Source of the DNA: Bacteroidales bacterium UBA7009 | Lineage (GTDB): Bacteria > Bacteroidota > Bacteroidia > Bacteroidales > Paludibacteraceae | Assembly (NCBI GenBank): GCA_002449665.1 | Contig: DJXH01000057.1 | Coordinates: 1-64,000, forward strand | DNA: 64,000 bases | Reading direction: 5' to 3' | Shown here: in pieces, positions 16,417 through 25,557 of the stretch | Layout: each line of letters opens with the position of its first letter | How positions within the stretch are numbered: position 1 is the stretch's first letter | Position numbers and translations under genes: made by a program | Notes under the pieces: generated by a model | The model's input: the letters and a program-made list of their open reading frames with translations, nothing else | Told to the model about the DNA's origin: nothing | Databases searched by the model: none

Positions 16417-17634
16417 ATGAACAGAAATGATTTTCCTATATTAGACGAAACGGTATATGGCAAGCCGCTTGTGTATCTCGACAATGCGGCAACTACGCAA
16501 AAGCCGAAGCAGGTCATTGATGCCATAACGGAAGCCTACCGACATACTAACGCCAACATACATAGGGGTGTACACCATTTAAGTCAGTTGGCAACAGAGC
16601 GACACGAGCAGGCGAGACAGGCGGTGGCAGATTATCTCGGAGCAAAGTCTGCAAAAGAGATAATTTTTACCAAAGGCACCACCGACAGCCTTAATATGCT
16701 CGCATTCTCATTCGGAGAGGTAATGGTAGGCGAGGGCGACGAGATAGTGGTCGGTCTCTCGGAACATCATTCCAATATCGTACCGTGGCAGATGCTGTGC
16801 AAAAGAAAAAAAGCAGTACTGAAAGTTATTCCGCTTAAAGACGATTTTACGTTAGATATTAAGGCATTGAAGTCGTTGCTAACCAATAGAACACGATTGG
16901 TGAGTGTGGCACACGTTAGCAATACATTAGGTATTATCCAACCAATAAAAGGAGTGATACGCATTGCCCACAGTAGTAATATACCTGTATGTATCGATGG
17001 TGCACAGTCGGCAGGACGTATGCCGTTAAAAGTACAGGAACTGGATTGCGATTTCTATGCCTGCTCCGGTCATAAGATGTACGGACCGACAGGGATAGGC
17101 ATTCTATACGGCAAAGAGGAGTGGCTCGACAAACTGCCGCCTTATCAAGGAGGTGGCGAGATGATAGACCACGTTCGTTTTGAGCATACTACATATAATG
17201 TTCTGCCATATAAGTTTGAAGCCGGTACGCCCGATTTTATAGGCAGTGTGGCTTTGGCTGAAGCACTGCGATATATAGAGAACATAGGGAGAGAGAATAT
17301 CTCCGTTCACGAGCAGGAACTGACGCGTTATGCAGACAGAGTTTTGAGCAGTATAGAGGGCGTAGAAGTATATGGATTGGGGCAGAGTAGGGCAGGAGTC
17401 GTATCTTTTAACGCATTTAGGCAAGACGGCACGCTTATTCATCCGTTTGATGTCGGTACACTTCTTGACAGGCAGGGAGTGGCTGTCAGGACGGGACATC
17501 ATTGTGCCGAACCGCTAATGGACTATCTGTCAGTGCCTGGGACGGTAAGAGCATCCTTTGCTTTATACAATGAGAAAAACGAGGTGGACAGATTGGCAGA
17601 TGCGTTGAAAGTGGCATTGCAGATGTTGGCATAA
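16417..17634 (+). CDS. sufS: Cysteine desulfurase SufS
   Basis: PLP enzyme that removes sulfur from cysteine for Fe-S clusters. The 405-residue group II desulfurase has the PLP-lysine in CSGHKMYGPTG, the N-terminal YLDNAATTQKP and catalytic Cys in VRTGHHCAEP near residue 362. Fe-S scaffold genes (sufBCD) are not beside it here. Its stop overlaps the next start by one base (TAATG). Confidence 0.93.
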   Translation: MNRNDFPILDETVYGKPLVYLDNAATTQKPKQVIDAITEAYRHTNANIHRGVHHLSQLATERHEQARQAVADYLGAKSAKEIIFTKGTTDSLNMLAFSFGEVMVGEGDEIVVGLSEHHSNIVPWQMLCKRKKAVLKVIPLKDDFTLDIKALKSLLTNRTRLVSVAHVSNTLGIIQPIKGVIRIAHSSNIPVCIDGAQSAGRMPLKVQELDCDFYACSGHKMYGPTGIGILYGKEEWLDKLPPYQGGGEMIDHVRFEHTTYNVLPYKFEAGTPDFIGSVALAEALRYIENIGRENISVHEQELTRYADRVLSSIEGVEVYGLGQSRAGVVSFNAFRQDGTLIHPFDVGTLLDRQGVAVRTGHHCAEPLMDYLSVPGTVRASFALYNEKNEVDRLADALKVALQMLA

Positions 17635-18560
17635 TGAAAAGGCTCTATATCTTATTATTGCTTTTTACTATATGTTTATCAGTCTTTTGCAGGACAGATA
17701 AACATATTTTTATATCCTATAACGTTGAAAATTTCTTTGACAGCAAGCACAATACATTGAAGAATGATTACGAGTTTCTACCCGATGGCAAATATCGTTG
17801 GAGTTATACCCGCTTTAAGCGTAAAACTGAGCAGATAGCTCGCGTTATAACGAATATGGCAGGATGGAATGTGCCTTCGGTGATTGGACTATGTGAAGTG
17901 GAGAACGAAGAATGTTTGAGGCAACTGTGCAGAAGGCTCACAGGCTTTCCGTATAAGTATCTGCATTTTGAAAGTCCCGATGTCCGAGGCGTTGATGTAG
18001 CGTTGCTGTACGACAGCACGCGGTTGGCAGTTTTAAGTGCGGAGCCTATGCGCATTGACCTCGGCGAGACAAAGACAAGAGATGTGTTATATGCCGAGTT
18101 GGCGACTGTTGCTGACACTTTTTACGTTTTTATGTGTCATCTGCCTTCAATGCTCGGCGGCAGAGGTGCCTCGGCGTGGAAACGCGAAAAGGCAAAATCA
18201 TTGATAAGCAGCCGTGTGGATAGTCTTTTGTCTGTTAAGCCTAATGCCGCTATTGTCGTTATGGGGGATATGAACGACAGACCGAATAATGATATTAAAG
18301 GGCTAATAAACAAGATGTTGCCTTTTGAGAAACGCGGTTTGGGTACGGAGAAGTACAAAGGTCGTTGGTCGTGTCTTGACCAGTTTTATCTCTCACTTTC
18401 GCTTGATAGTCTGTCCCGAGTGTCTATATATGATGAGGCGTGGCTGCTCGAAAGCGAGAAAGTGCGATTAGGCTATAAGCCCAAGCGCACTTTCAGCGGT
18501 TTTCGCTACAATGCAGACGGCTATAGCGACCATCTGCCTATTGTGTTGGAGATACGTTAG
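17634..18560 (+). CDS. Secreted endonuclease/exonuclease/phosphatase-family protein
   Basis: A 308-residue protein with an N-terminal signal peptide (MKRLYILLLLFTICLSVFC) and the EEP fold: SYNVENFFD, LCEVENE (catalytic Glu), CHLPSM, GDMNDRP and YSDHLPIVLE (catalytic Asp-His). It should act outside the cytoplasm as a nuclease or phosphodiesterase, but the substrate cannot be read. The Cys after the leader lacks a clear lipobox. It ends tail to tail with folD, the stop codons sharing bases 18557-18560. Confidence 0.85.
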   Translation: MKRLYILLLLFTICLSVFCRTDKHIFISYNVENFFDSKHNTLKNDYEFLPDGKYRWSYTRFKRKTEQIARVITNMAGWNVPSVIGLCEVENEECLRQLCRRLTGFPYKYLHFESPDVRGVDVALLYDSTRLAVLSAEPMRIDLGETKTRDVLYAELATVADTFYVFMCHLPSMLGGRGASAWKREKAKSLISSRVDSLLSVKPNAAIVVMGDMNDRPNNDIKGLINKMLPFEKRGLGTEKYKGRWSCLDQFYLSLSLDSLSRVSIYDEAWLLESEKVRLGYKPKRTFSGFRYNADGYSDHLPIVLEIR

Positions 18561-19432
18561 TGCTGTTGTCTGAGGAAACAGTCAAGAGTGTTTTCGAGTA
18601 GCGAGCAGATAGTGAGTAGTCCCACTCCCCCGGGCACAGGGGTTATCACTGAGCAAAGTGGTGCTACCCGTTCAGTGTCCACATCGCCGCACATCTTGCC
18701 GGTCATTGGGTCTTGGTTGATACCGACATCAATGACAACCGCTCCCTTTTTAACCATATCTGCTGTAACAAAACGCGCTTTGCCGACGGCAGCCACAATA
18801 ATATCGGCTTGCCGCAGAAGTGCAGGCAGGTTTTGCGTATGACTATGGGCTACGGTAACAGTCGCGTTCTCGTTCATAAGCAGTTTGCTAACCGGCAGTC
18901 CGACGATGTTACTGCGACCAATGACGACCGCTTGTTTGCCATCTAATTCTACAATAGTTTCTTTCAGTATGCGCATCACGCTGCGAGGAGTACAAGGTAC
19001 GCAGAAGCGGCTGTAGTCGTTCTTGCGCGATTTCCAAAGTCGCGCTGTATTGGTGTCGGTGATGCCGTCCACATCTTTATCCGGACTGACTGCTTGAATG
19101 ACTTTGTTAGCATCTACTCCTTGAGGTAAAGGCATTTGAACCAATATGCCATCCACTGTCATATCCTCGTTAAGTTGCCTGATTCGGTCTATAAGTTCTA
19201 TTTCAGAAACGGTTTGAGGCAGGCGGATAACTTTACAATCAATACCTGCTTTTATTGCGTTTTTTTCGCAAGATGCCACATAGCGCATACTGCCGTAGTC
19301 GTCTCCTGCAATGACTACATTCAAGCACGGGCGGCGACCGTATTGTGACAAGAGTTGAGTGCTTTTTTCAGCGAGAGACTGCAAGGCGTCTGCCGCTGAC
19401 TGTTTTCCGTCAAAGAGTATCATAATTGACAA
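18557..19432 (-). CDS. folD: Methylenetetrahydrofolate dehydrogenase/cyclohydrolase
   Basis: Bifunctional FolD interconverts methylene-, methenyl- and 10-formyl-THF. The 291-residue protein shows YVASCEKNA (catalytic Lys in this motif), PLPQGVDANKV, DVDG and the NADP-binding GRSNIVGLPVSKLL and PVPGGVG. The start is the ATG at 19432; another ATG three codons later (19423) is equally plausible, and the first overlaps hutI by 23 bases. It is the last gene of a leftward run with hutI and hutH, where the folate product of histidine breakdown could be processed. Confidence 0.95.
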   Translation of the reverse strand: MSIMILFDGKQSAADALQSLAEKSTQLLSQYGRRPCLNVVIAGDDYGSMRYVASCEKNAIKAGIDCKVIRLPQTVSEIELIDRIRQLNEDMTVDGILVQMPLPQGVDANKVIQAVSPDKDVDGITDTNTARLWKSRKNDYSRFCVPCTPRSVMRILKETIVELDGKQAVVIGRSNIVGLPVSKLLMNENATVTVAHSHTQNLPALLRQADIIVAAVGKARFVTADMVKKGAVVIDVGINQDPMTGKMCGDVDTERVAPLCSVITPVPGGVGLLTICSLLENTLDCFLRQQH

Positions 19433-20651
19433 TTTTTCCGTTTAACAGGTGATGTTTTATCCAAGGTGTTTGGTACTGATATGGAATGATAGCGAGAGAC
19501 TGCATCGGGTGCGTTATGATAAGGTTTGCCCGCTTGCCAATGGTAATAGAACCTACCTCATCGCTCAAGTCCATAGCGTACGCACTATTGAGTGTCAGTG
19601 CATTAAGGGCTTGTGTTGGTGTTAGTTTCATCTTGATACAAGCCAGTGCCATAACAAAACGCATATCGCCGCTCGGGGACGAGCCGGGATTATAGTCGGA
19701 GGCAAGGGCAATACCTAATCCGGCTTGGATGTAGTCTTTGGCTCTGCCGTAAGGCAAGCCGAGGAAGAACGACGAGCCGGGGAGCATAGTGGGCATAGTC
19801 TTGCTTCCACACAAGGCTTCTATCTCTTTGTCGGTGGTTTTCTCAAGGTGATCAACGCTCAGTGCGCCGTGCTTCACGCCTACTTGTACACCACCGCTGA
19901 CTGCCAACTCGTTAGCATGAATTTTGGCTTTCAGTCCGTACTTGGTACCTTGAGTTAGGATGCGGTCTGTGTCTTCTACGGTGAAGAACCCTTCATCGCA
20001 GAACACATCCACGTAGTCTGCCAACTGCTCTGCCGCCACACGCGGAATCATCTCGTTGCACACAAGGCTCACATACTGCTCGCGGGTATAACCGCGTCCT
20101 ACAGCATGCGCACCGAGAAAAGTGCTTTTAATCAGTGCAGGCGAAGTCTCCTTGATTCGGCGAATGACACGCAGCATCTTCATCTCGTCTTCGGTGTTGA
20201 GTCCGTATCCCGACTTTATTTCAATAGCTCCCGTACCTTTCTGAATTATTTCATTAACGCGTGTCATTGACTGTCGGTAGAGGTCGTCTTCGGATGTATT
20301 GTGCAGGTAGTCAGCCGAGTTAAGGATACCGCCTCCGTTGGCTGCGATCTGCTCATAACTTAAGCCGTTTATCTTGTCCAAGAACTCGTTATGCCGCGCC
20401 TTGGAATAGACGATATGGGTATGTGAGTCGCAGAAAGAGGGCAAGAGAAGTCCTCTCTCTGCATCTATGTACTTGTCAGCCGCAGGCACCTTATCCATTG
20501 AGCCGAAAGCGGCTATATATCCTTCCTCAATGAGCAGGTAAGCATTATGCAGAATACCTGTTTCGTTCATCTCATCGCCCTCTTTACGGAGAACGCCTTG
20601 AGGAACGATACCTATGATTTCACCGATGTTTTTAATGCAAACTGTAGCCAT
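19410..20651 (-). CDS. hutI: Imidazolonepropionase
   Basis: Third step of histidine degradation, opening 4-imidazolone-5-propionate to N-formimino-glutamate. The 413-residue amidohydrolase has the metal motif CDSHTHIVY, GAHAVGRG, KIHANEL, SVDHLEKT and ASDYNPGSSPSG. It starts one base beyond the end of hutH and overlaps folD. hutU and the formiminotransferase are not in the window. Confidence 0.95.
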   Translation of the reverse strand: MATVCIKNIGEIIGIVPQGVLRKEGDEMNETGILHNAYLLIEEGYIAAFGSMDKVPAADKYIDAERGLLLPSFCDSHTHIVYSKARHNEFLDKINGLSYEQIAANGGGILNSADYLHNTSEDDLYRQSMTRVNEIIQKGTGAIEIKSGYGLNTEDEMKMLRVIRRIKETSPALIKSTFLGAHAVGRGYTREQYVSLVCNEMIPRVAAEQLADYVDVFCDEGFFTVEDTDRILTQGTKYGLKAKIHANELAVSGGVQVGVKHGALSVDHLEKTTDKEIEALCGSKTMPTMLPGSSFFLGLPYGRAKDYIQAGLGIALASDYNPGSSPSGDMRFVMALACIKMKLTPTQALNALTLNSAYAMDLSDEVGSITIGKRANLIITHPMQSLAIIPYQYQTPWIKHHLLNGKIVNYDTL

Positions 20652-20652
20652 A

Positions 20653-22137
20653 TTAGAACAGGTCTTCTCGGCGGATAAACTCCTTACTTGCCACCATCAG
20701 CGGGTGCATATATTGGTCGGTATAGATAAACGGCACCACTTGGCGAAATTCGCTGACTATTTTTTCCAACTTGGGTGACGACTTGGCGGGGCGGCGGAAC
20801 TCAAGAGCCTGTACGGCGTTCATCAGTTCGATACCGAGTACGGATTCGGTGTTTTCCACTACGCGGACGAGTTTGGTGGCGGCGTTGGAACCCATCGAAA
20901 CGTGGTCTTCCTGCCCTTGTGAAGAGGGTATGCTGTCGCAGGATGCCGGCCAGCACAAGCCTTTGTTCTGGCTGACGATGCTGGCAGCCGTGTATTGCGG
21001 AATCATAAAGCCGCTGTTCAGTCCGGGTTTGGCAACGAGGAAAGAGGGTAGTCCGCGCTGACCGGAGATGAGCTGATAGATACGCCGCTCCGATATGCTT
21101 GCCAGTTCGCTCAACGCTATTGCCAGCATATCCATAGGCAGGGCTATCGGCTCGCCGTGGAAATTGCCGGCGGAGATAATCATATCCTCATCGGGGAAGA
21201 CATTGGGGTTGTCGGTAGCGGAATTGATTTCGTTCTCTATGGCGCTGCGCACGTATGCTATGCTGTCCTTGGCGGCACCGTGGACTTGGGGTATGCAGCG
21301 GAACGAATAGGGGTCTTGCACGTGCTCTTTCTTGCGCGTAATCAGTTCGCTACCCTCAAGCAGGTTGCGGAAGCGGTCGGCAGTAACAAGTTGTCCGGCT
21401 TGTCGGCGCAGACGATGGCTGTGCGGATAGAAGGGCTCTATGCGTCCGTCGTAGGCTTCAAGCGAGATGGCACCTATCATATCCGCCCACTTGCTGAGAC
21501 GTTCAGCCTGAATAAGCGACCAGATGGCGTGTGCACTCATAAACTGCGTTCCGTTTAGCAGTGCCAACCCTTCTTTGGATTGCAAGCGGATTGGTTCCCA
21601 GCCCATCTCCTGCCATACATCTGCCGCCTGACGGCGTTCGCCTTTGTAATAGACCTCGCCCATTCCAATGAGAGGCAAGGAGAGGTGTGCCAACGGAGCT
21701 AAGTCACCAGAGGCACCGAGTGAGCCTTGCTGATAAACCACGGGCAGAATGTCGTTGTTGAACATATCGATAAGCCGCTGCACGGTAATAAGTTGCGTAC
21801 CAGAATGACCATAACTGAGCGACTGCGCCTTAAGGAAGAGCATAAGCCGCACAATCTCCGGTCTGACCTCCTCACCCATACCACAGGCGTGGGACATAAC
21901 GAGGTTGTGCTGCAGTTGGCTGAGGTCTTCCTCGGGGATAGTGATATTACACAGCGAGCCGAAACCGGTGGTGATACCATAGACGGGGCGGCCGATGTCT
22001 CCCATCTTGCTGTCAAGGTACTTACGGCATTTCTCGATAGCGGCTACGGCTTCCGTGCCGAGTTGCAACTGTTCGTGGTTGTCAAGGATTTGCTTTACGC
22101 GGTCAAGCGTGAGCAGTTCGTGTGAGATGGTGTGCAT
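20653..22137 (-). CDS. hutH: Histidine ammonia-lyase
   Basis: Deaminates histidine to urocanate. The 494-residue enzyme has the Ala-Ser-Gly triad that forms the MIO cofactor in GSLGASGDLAPLAHL (near residue 150), together with FGSL and the EGLALLNGTQ, GNFHGEP and QEDHVSMG motifs that separate HAL from other aromatic lyases. It is followed directly by hutI. Confidence 0.95.
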   Translation of the reverse strand: MHTISHELLTLDRVKQILDNHEQLQLGTEAVAAIEKCRKYLDSKMGDIGRPVYGITTGFGSLCNITIPEEDLSQLQHNLVMSHACGMGEEVRPEIVRLMLFLKAQSLSYGHSGTQLITVQRLIDMFNNDILPVVYQQGSLGASGDLAPLAHLSLPLIGMGEVYYKGERRQAADVWQEMGWEPIRLQSKEGLALLNGTQFMSAHAIWSLIQAERLSKWADMIGAISLEAYDGRIEPFYPHSHRLRRQAGQLVTADRFRNLLEGSELITRKKEHVQDPYSFRCIPQVHGAAKDSIAYVRSAIENEINSATDNPNVFPDEDMIISAGNFHGEPIALPMDMLAIALSELASISERRIYQLISGQRGLPSFLVAKPGLNSGFMIPQYTAASIVSQNKGLCWPASCDSIPSSQGQEDHVSMGSNAATKLVRVVENTESVLGIELMNAVQALEFRRPAKSSPKLEKIVSEFRQVVPFIYTDQYMHPLMVASKEFIRREDLF

Positions 22138-22168
22138 GGTATATAATTTTAGATTGTTACATACATTT

Positions 22169-23830
22169 TCATTTATACAAGAATCGCTTTATGCTCTTTT
22201 TCGGTGTTTTTTCAAACTCTTTGTCTTGCAGTTCCACTTTCGCTATCTGACTGTACTTGGGCAACAGGTCATTCAGTTTTTGCAAGTTCTCCCGCATCAG
22301 TTCGGCAAGCGGCTTGCGGAAAGTGAGTTCGCCCTGCATATCGGGGAATACGAGTGCCACAAGTTTGCCTTCTCTTTCCACAACCACCGACTCTGCCACA
22401 CCATCCATATTATTGAGTTTATCCTCAATCTCTTCAGGGTAGATATTTTGCCCTGATGCACCGAGAATCATACTCTTGTTTCGCCCTTTGATGTAGATAT
22501 TTCCTTTCTTGTCAATCAGTCCGAGATCGCCCGTTCGCAGCCAGCCGTCTTGTGTAAAAGCGGCTCTTGTACCTTCTTCGTTCTTATAGTAACCGGTCAT
22601 CACGTGGTCGCCACGAACGAGTATCTCACCCACTTTGTTCAGAGGGTCATCGGAGTCTATTCTCACTTCATTACCCGGGAGCGCGTGACCGGCAGAACCT
22701 GCCTTAAACTCATATACATAACACCCGCCTATCAGCGGTCCGCACTCTGTCATTCCATAGCCTACTATGAAGGGGAAATGTATATCCATAAGCAGGTTTT
22801 CCACATCGGGATTAACCGCAGCACCGCCTACTATAAAATACTTGAGTTGTCCGCCGAAAGCAGCCATCAGTTTGTTTTTCACCTTGCGCCTTATTATCGG
22901 ACCTATACCAAACGGAGCTCGCCACAGACGACGCATATACTTACCGTTGATAACAGGGAACACCGACTTTTTACATATCTTCTCTATCACAAGCGGTACG
23001 GTAACAATCATATATGGCTTTACTTCGGCAAACGCCTTCATAAGCAGCGTAGGAGTAGGGGTTTTGGTAAGAAAATAGATATGACACCCTCCGGACAATG
23101 GGAAAAGGAACTCAGCCAACTGCCCGAACATGTGGGCAAGCGGAAGCATAGACACAAGTGTCTGCCCGGGCTTGTTAGGCAAGAACTGATGACCGGCACG
23201 CATATTTCCTGACAGACTGCGATAAGTCAGCATCACGCCCTTAGGACTGCCCGTAGAACCTGACGTATAGTTAATGAGAAGCAAATCATCAAGATTATCA
23301 GTACGATAATGCACATCAGCAGGCGTAAAACCATTAGGATAAGTCTGCTTGAACAAAGAGTCTATATCTTCTATTCCGTTTACCCTGACCTCTCCCGAAC
23401 GCTGATAGAGAACGTTAAAATCGGTCATGGAAACAACTGCTTTGAGTTGCGGCACACTCTCTCTTATAACACTCGCATCCTTGGTACACTGCTGCCACAC
23501 ATACGGACCTACTATAAGCAGTTTGGTATCGCTATGATTGATAAGTTGCTTTATATCATCAGGTGTAAAATCCTGTAATATAGACACAACTACGCCTCCG
23601 TAGGCGGCTATAGCGAGATAAGATACACCCCAGTTTGCGCAGTTTCTTCCGCAAAGTGCTATCTTATCGCCTTTCTCTATACCGAGTGATTTGAAGAACA
23701 GACCAAGCCGTGCCAACTGACGCGCAAGCGAACCGAAAGTGTATTCGGTAGTACCGTTATAGTCGGTAAGTGCCGGTTCGTCCCAGTGAGCGGGAAAAAT
23801 TTCATTGTAGTACTCAAACAGATGTTTCAT
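22169..23830 (-). CDS. AMP-forming acyl-CoA ligase (long-chain fatty acid type)
   Basis: A 553-residue ANL-superfamily enzyme: P-loop YTSGSTGSPKGVMLTY (near 195), adenine motif GYGMTECGPLIGG, hinge GWLRTGDLG with KGRNKSMI, and the adenylation lysine in KTPKKSIKRF at the C-terminus. It most resembles long-chain fatty acyl-CoA synthetases that end in this basic KRFLYK tail. The fatty-acid substrate is inferred. It sits three bases after a 4HBT thioesterase gene, a pairing of acyl-CoA making and breaking enzymes. Confidence 0.88.
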   Translation of the reverse strand: MKHLFEYYNEIFPAHWDEPALTDYNGTTEYTFGSLARQLARLGLFFKSLGIEKGDKIALCGRNCANWGVSYLAIAAYGGVVVSILQDFTPDDIKQLINHSDTKLLIVGPYVWQQCTKDASVIRESVPQLKAVVSMTDFNVLYQRSGEVRVNGIEDIDSLFKQTYPNGFTPADVHYRTDNLDDLLLINYTSGSTGSPKGVMLTYRSLSGNMRAGHQFLPNKPGQTLVSMLPLAHMFGQLAEFLFPLSGGCHIYFLTKTPTPTLLMKAFAEVKPYMIVTVPLVIEKICKKSVFPVINGKYMRRLWRAPFGIGPIIRRKVKNKLMAAFGGQLKYFIVGGAAVNPDVENLLMDIHFPFIVGYGMTECGPLIGGCYVYEFKAGSAGHALPGNEVRIDSDDPLNKVGEILVRGDHVMTGYYKNEEGTRAAFTQDGWLRTGDLGLIDKKGNIYIKGRNKSMILGASGQNIYPEEIEDKLNNMDGVAESVVVEREGKLVALVFPDMQGELTFRKPLAELMRENLQKLNDLLPKYSQIAKVELQDKEFEKTPKKSIKRFLYK

Positions 23831-23833
23831 AGC

Positions 23834-24244
23834 CTACTTATTGTTTTTCTCTATATCATCTAATATTTTTTGATAAAGTTCAGGAAAGCGTTTTTCAAGC
23901 GATACGGGTCTGCCGTTTTCTATAAAACAATGTGTACTATGAGCCTCACATACAATGTTTTCACCCACCTTCATCGTATAGGTGAAACTTATCTTCAGCG
24001 CACTCATTTCTGCCACTCTAACTTCCACACAAATTTTATCCTTAAAAGTAGAAGTATGCTTGTACTTGCAGGAAACTTCCACAACCGGCGACACTACACC
24101 TTCCGCCTCCATACGCTCAAAGCCATAGCCTATACAATCCATCCAATAGACACGCGCTTCTTCCATTATACGCACATAATTAGAGTGGTGAGTAATACCC
24201 ATACGGTCACACTCATAATATTTCACTTCATGTTCGTAATACAT
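23834..24244 (-). CDS. Acyl-CoA thioesterase of the 4HBT/YbgC family
   Basis: A 136-residue hot-dog-fold thioesterase. The active-site sequence is ECDRMGITHHSNYVRIMEEAR, with Asp and the HHxNY typical of 4-hydroxybenzoyl-CoA thioesterase relatives. It leads the leftward thioesterase, ligase, hutH, hutI, folD run, with a -7 element at 24287-24295 upstream. Substrate unknown. Confidence 0.88.
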   Translation of the reverse strand: MYYEHEVKYYECDRMGITHHSNYVRIMEEARVYWMDCIGYGFERMEAEGVVSPVVEVSCKYKHTSTFKDKICVEVRVAEMSALKISFTYTMKVGENIVCEAHSTHCFIENGRPVSLEKRFPELYQKILDDIEKNNK

Positions 24245-24286
24245 ATTTCTCTATGCAATTAAAATCAGTACTTCAGTCAAAATTGC

Positions 24287-24295
24287 GCAAAAGTA
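24287..24295 (-). promoter_or_regulatory. Probable -7 element for the thioesterase-hut-folD operon
   Basis: On the minus strand TACTTTTGC lies 43 bases ahead of the thioesterase ATG. The expected TTTG box about 20 bases further upstream is only TTTT, so the match is weaker than at the other promoters here. It is divergent from the promoter at 24335. Confidence 0.5.
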
Positions 24296-24334
24296 GCGCA
24301 TTTCGCGCACATATAAAAGTTTTTAAGCAAAAAA

Positions 24335-24367
24335 TTTGCACATTCTAAAATAAGGCTGTACCTTTGC
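24335..24367 (+). promoter_or_regulatory. Promoter of the small-protein-greA operon
   Basis: TTTG (24335-24338), 20-base spacer, TACCTTTGC (24359-24367). Transcription would begin near 24372 and give a leader of about 90 bases before the 58-residue gene. Confidence 0.75.
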
Positions 24368-24402
24368 AGCAGAATATACAAGTATTTATTTAGAGTTATA
24401 TG

Positions 24403-24434
24403 GCAACAGGTGGCTGTGAAAAGTCCCCTGTTGC
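24403..24434 (+). promoter_or_regulatory. Leader hairpin ahead of the greA operon
   Basis: GCAACAGG (24403-24410) pairs perfectly with CCTGTTGC (24427-24434) around a 16-base loop. It lies within the 5' leader predicted from the promoter at 24335. No T-run follows, so it is not a terminator. It also lies inside a 27-codon open frame (24400-24483) that overlaps the start of the next gene in another frame. Confidence 0.4.
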
Positions 24435-24461
24435 TTATTCAAAACAAATATATTCATTTTT

Positions 24462-24638
24462 ATGGCTGACTTTTCAAATATAGACACCCTGATTGATGCA
24501 TTGGCAAATAGCAAAGAAATGCAAGAAGTACAACAGACAAGCACTGCTCAAAACGATATGCAACTGCTAAATTTAAGTAACCCCGACGATTTTCGCAAAG
24601 CCTTTATAGCAAGCGAAATACTAAACAGAAAATACTAA
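24462..24638 (+). CDS. Small protein of unknown function upstream of greA
   Basis: A 58-residue open frame beginning MADFSNIDTLIDALANSKEM and ending in SEILNRKY. It has a consensus promoter and leader, an ATG with A/T-rich surroundings, and ends 11 bases before greA, so it looks genuine although short. It is acidic to neutral, helical in appearance (LNLSNPDDFRKAFIASEIL) and has no membrane segment or cysteine. I do not recognise the family and assign no function. Confidence 0.6.
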   Translation: MADFSNIDTLIDALANSKEMQEVQQTSTAQNDMQLLNLSNPDDFRKAFIASEILNRKY

Positions 24639-24649
24639 AACAAAGAATA

Positions 24650-25120
24650 ATGGCAACAACCTACATGACTGCAGAAGGTCTGCAGAAACTTAAAGACGAA
24701 CTTCAATATCTTGAAGGTACAGAGCGCAAGCGCGTTATAGCCGCCATAGCGGAAGCGCGCGACAAAGGCGACTTATCGGAAAACGCGGAATACGATGCCG
24801 CTAAAGAAGAACAAGGACACCTTGAAAGCCGCATTGCTATGCTCAAAGCAAAAATTATGGATGCACGCATAATAGACGAGAAAAGTATTAAAACCGACGA
24901 AGTACAGATCCTGACAAAAGTGCGTGTCCGCGTAAAAAACACAGGTGCGGAAAAGACCTACCAACTCGTTACAGAGGGCGAGGCTGACATACGCGAAGGC
25001 AAAATAGCCGTTACCACTCCTATCGCCAAAGGACTGATGGGTAAGAAAGTGGGCGAAACAGCACAAGTGAAAGTGCCTGCCGGCATAATGGAGTTTGAGA
25101 TACTTGAGATAAGCATTTGA
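24650..25120 (+). CDS. greA: Transcription elongation factor GreA
   Basis: Rescues backtracked RNA polymerase by stimulating transcript cleavage. The 156-residue protein has the N-terminal coiled coil with the acidic tip (GDLSENAEYDAAKEEQ, with the Asp/Glu pair that enters the secondary channel) and the C-terminal FKBP-like domain (SPIAKGLMGKKVGE-type sequence, here TPIAKGLMGKKVGE). Length is normal. The HIT gene follows after four bases. Confidence 0.96.
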   Translation: MATTYMTAEGLQKLKDELQYLEGTERKRVIAAIAEARDKGDLSENAEYDAAKEEQGHLESRIAMLKAKIMDARIIDEKSIKTDEVQILTKVRVRVKNTGAEKTYQLVTEGEADIREGKIAVTTPIAKGLMGKKVGETAQVKVPAGIMEFEILEISI

Positions 25121-25124
25121 TAAT

Positions 25125-25529
25125 ATGACTATTTTCACACGCATCATCAACGGCGAAATACCGTCATACAAAGTAGCGGAGGACGAAAAGTTTTACGCTT
25201 TTCTTGACATACACCCGCTCGTAAAAGGACATACACTTGTCATACCCAAACTGCCCGAACCGGAGGCTGACTACATCTTTGACCTTGACGACAACCTTAT
25301 TGCAGAGATGTCCGTCTTCGCAAAGAAAGTAGCAAAAGGTATAAAAGAGGCTACGGGCTGTAAACGTGTAGGCGTGGCTGTACTCGGTATGGAAGTAAAT
25401 CATGTCCATATCCACCTCGTTCCGCTTAATAAAGAGACGGATATGCTCTTCTCTAATCCCAAACTCGAACTCGGGACGGAGGAGATGTGCGAGATAGCCA
25501 ACTCTATAGCAGAAGCAATAGAAAAATAA
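25125..25529 (+). CDS. HIT-family nucleotide hydrolase/transferase
   Basis: A 134-residue histidine-triad protein with the active site HVHIHLVPL near residue 90, and the N-terminal IFTRIINGEIPSYKVAEDE typical of the HinT branch, which hydrolyses adenosine 5'-phosphoramidates. Placed between greA and aspA in one rightward transcript. Confidence 0.9.
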   Translation: MTIFTRIINGEIPSYKVAEDEKFYAFLDIHPLVKGHTLVIPKLPEPEADYIFDLDDNLIAEMSVFAKKVAKGIKEATGCKRVGVAVLGMEVNHVHIHLVPLNKETDMLFSNPKLELGTEEMCEIANSIAEAIEK

Positions 25530-25557
25530 AAACTAACTTTTTATTTATTTGTCTTAT

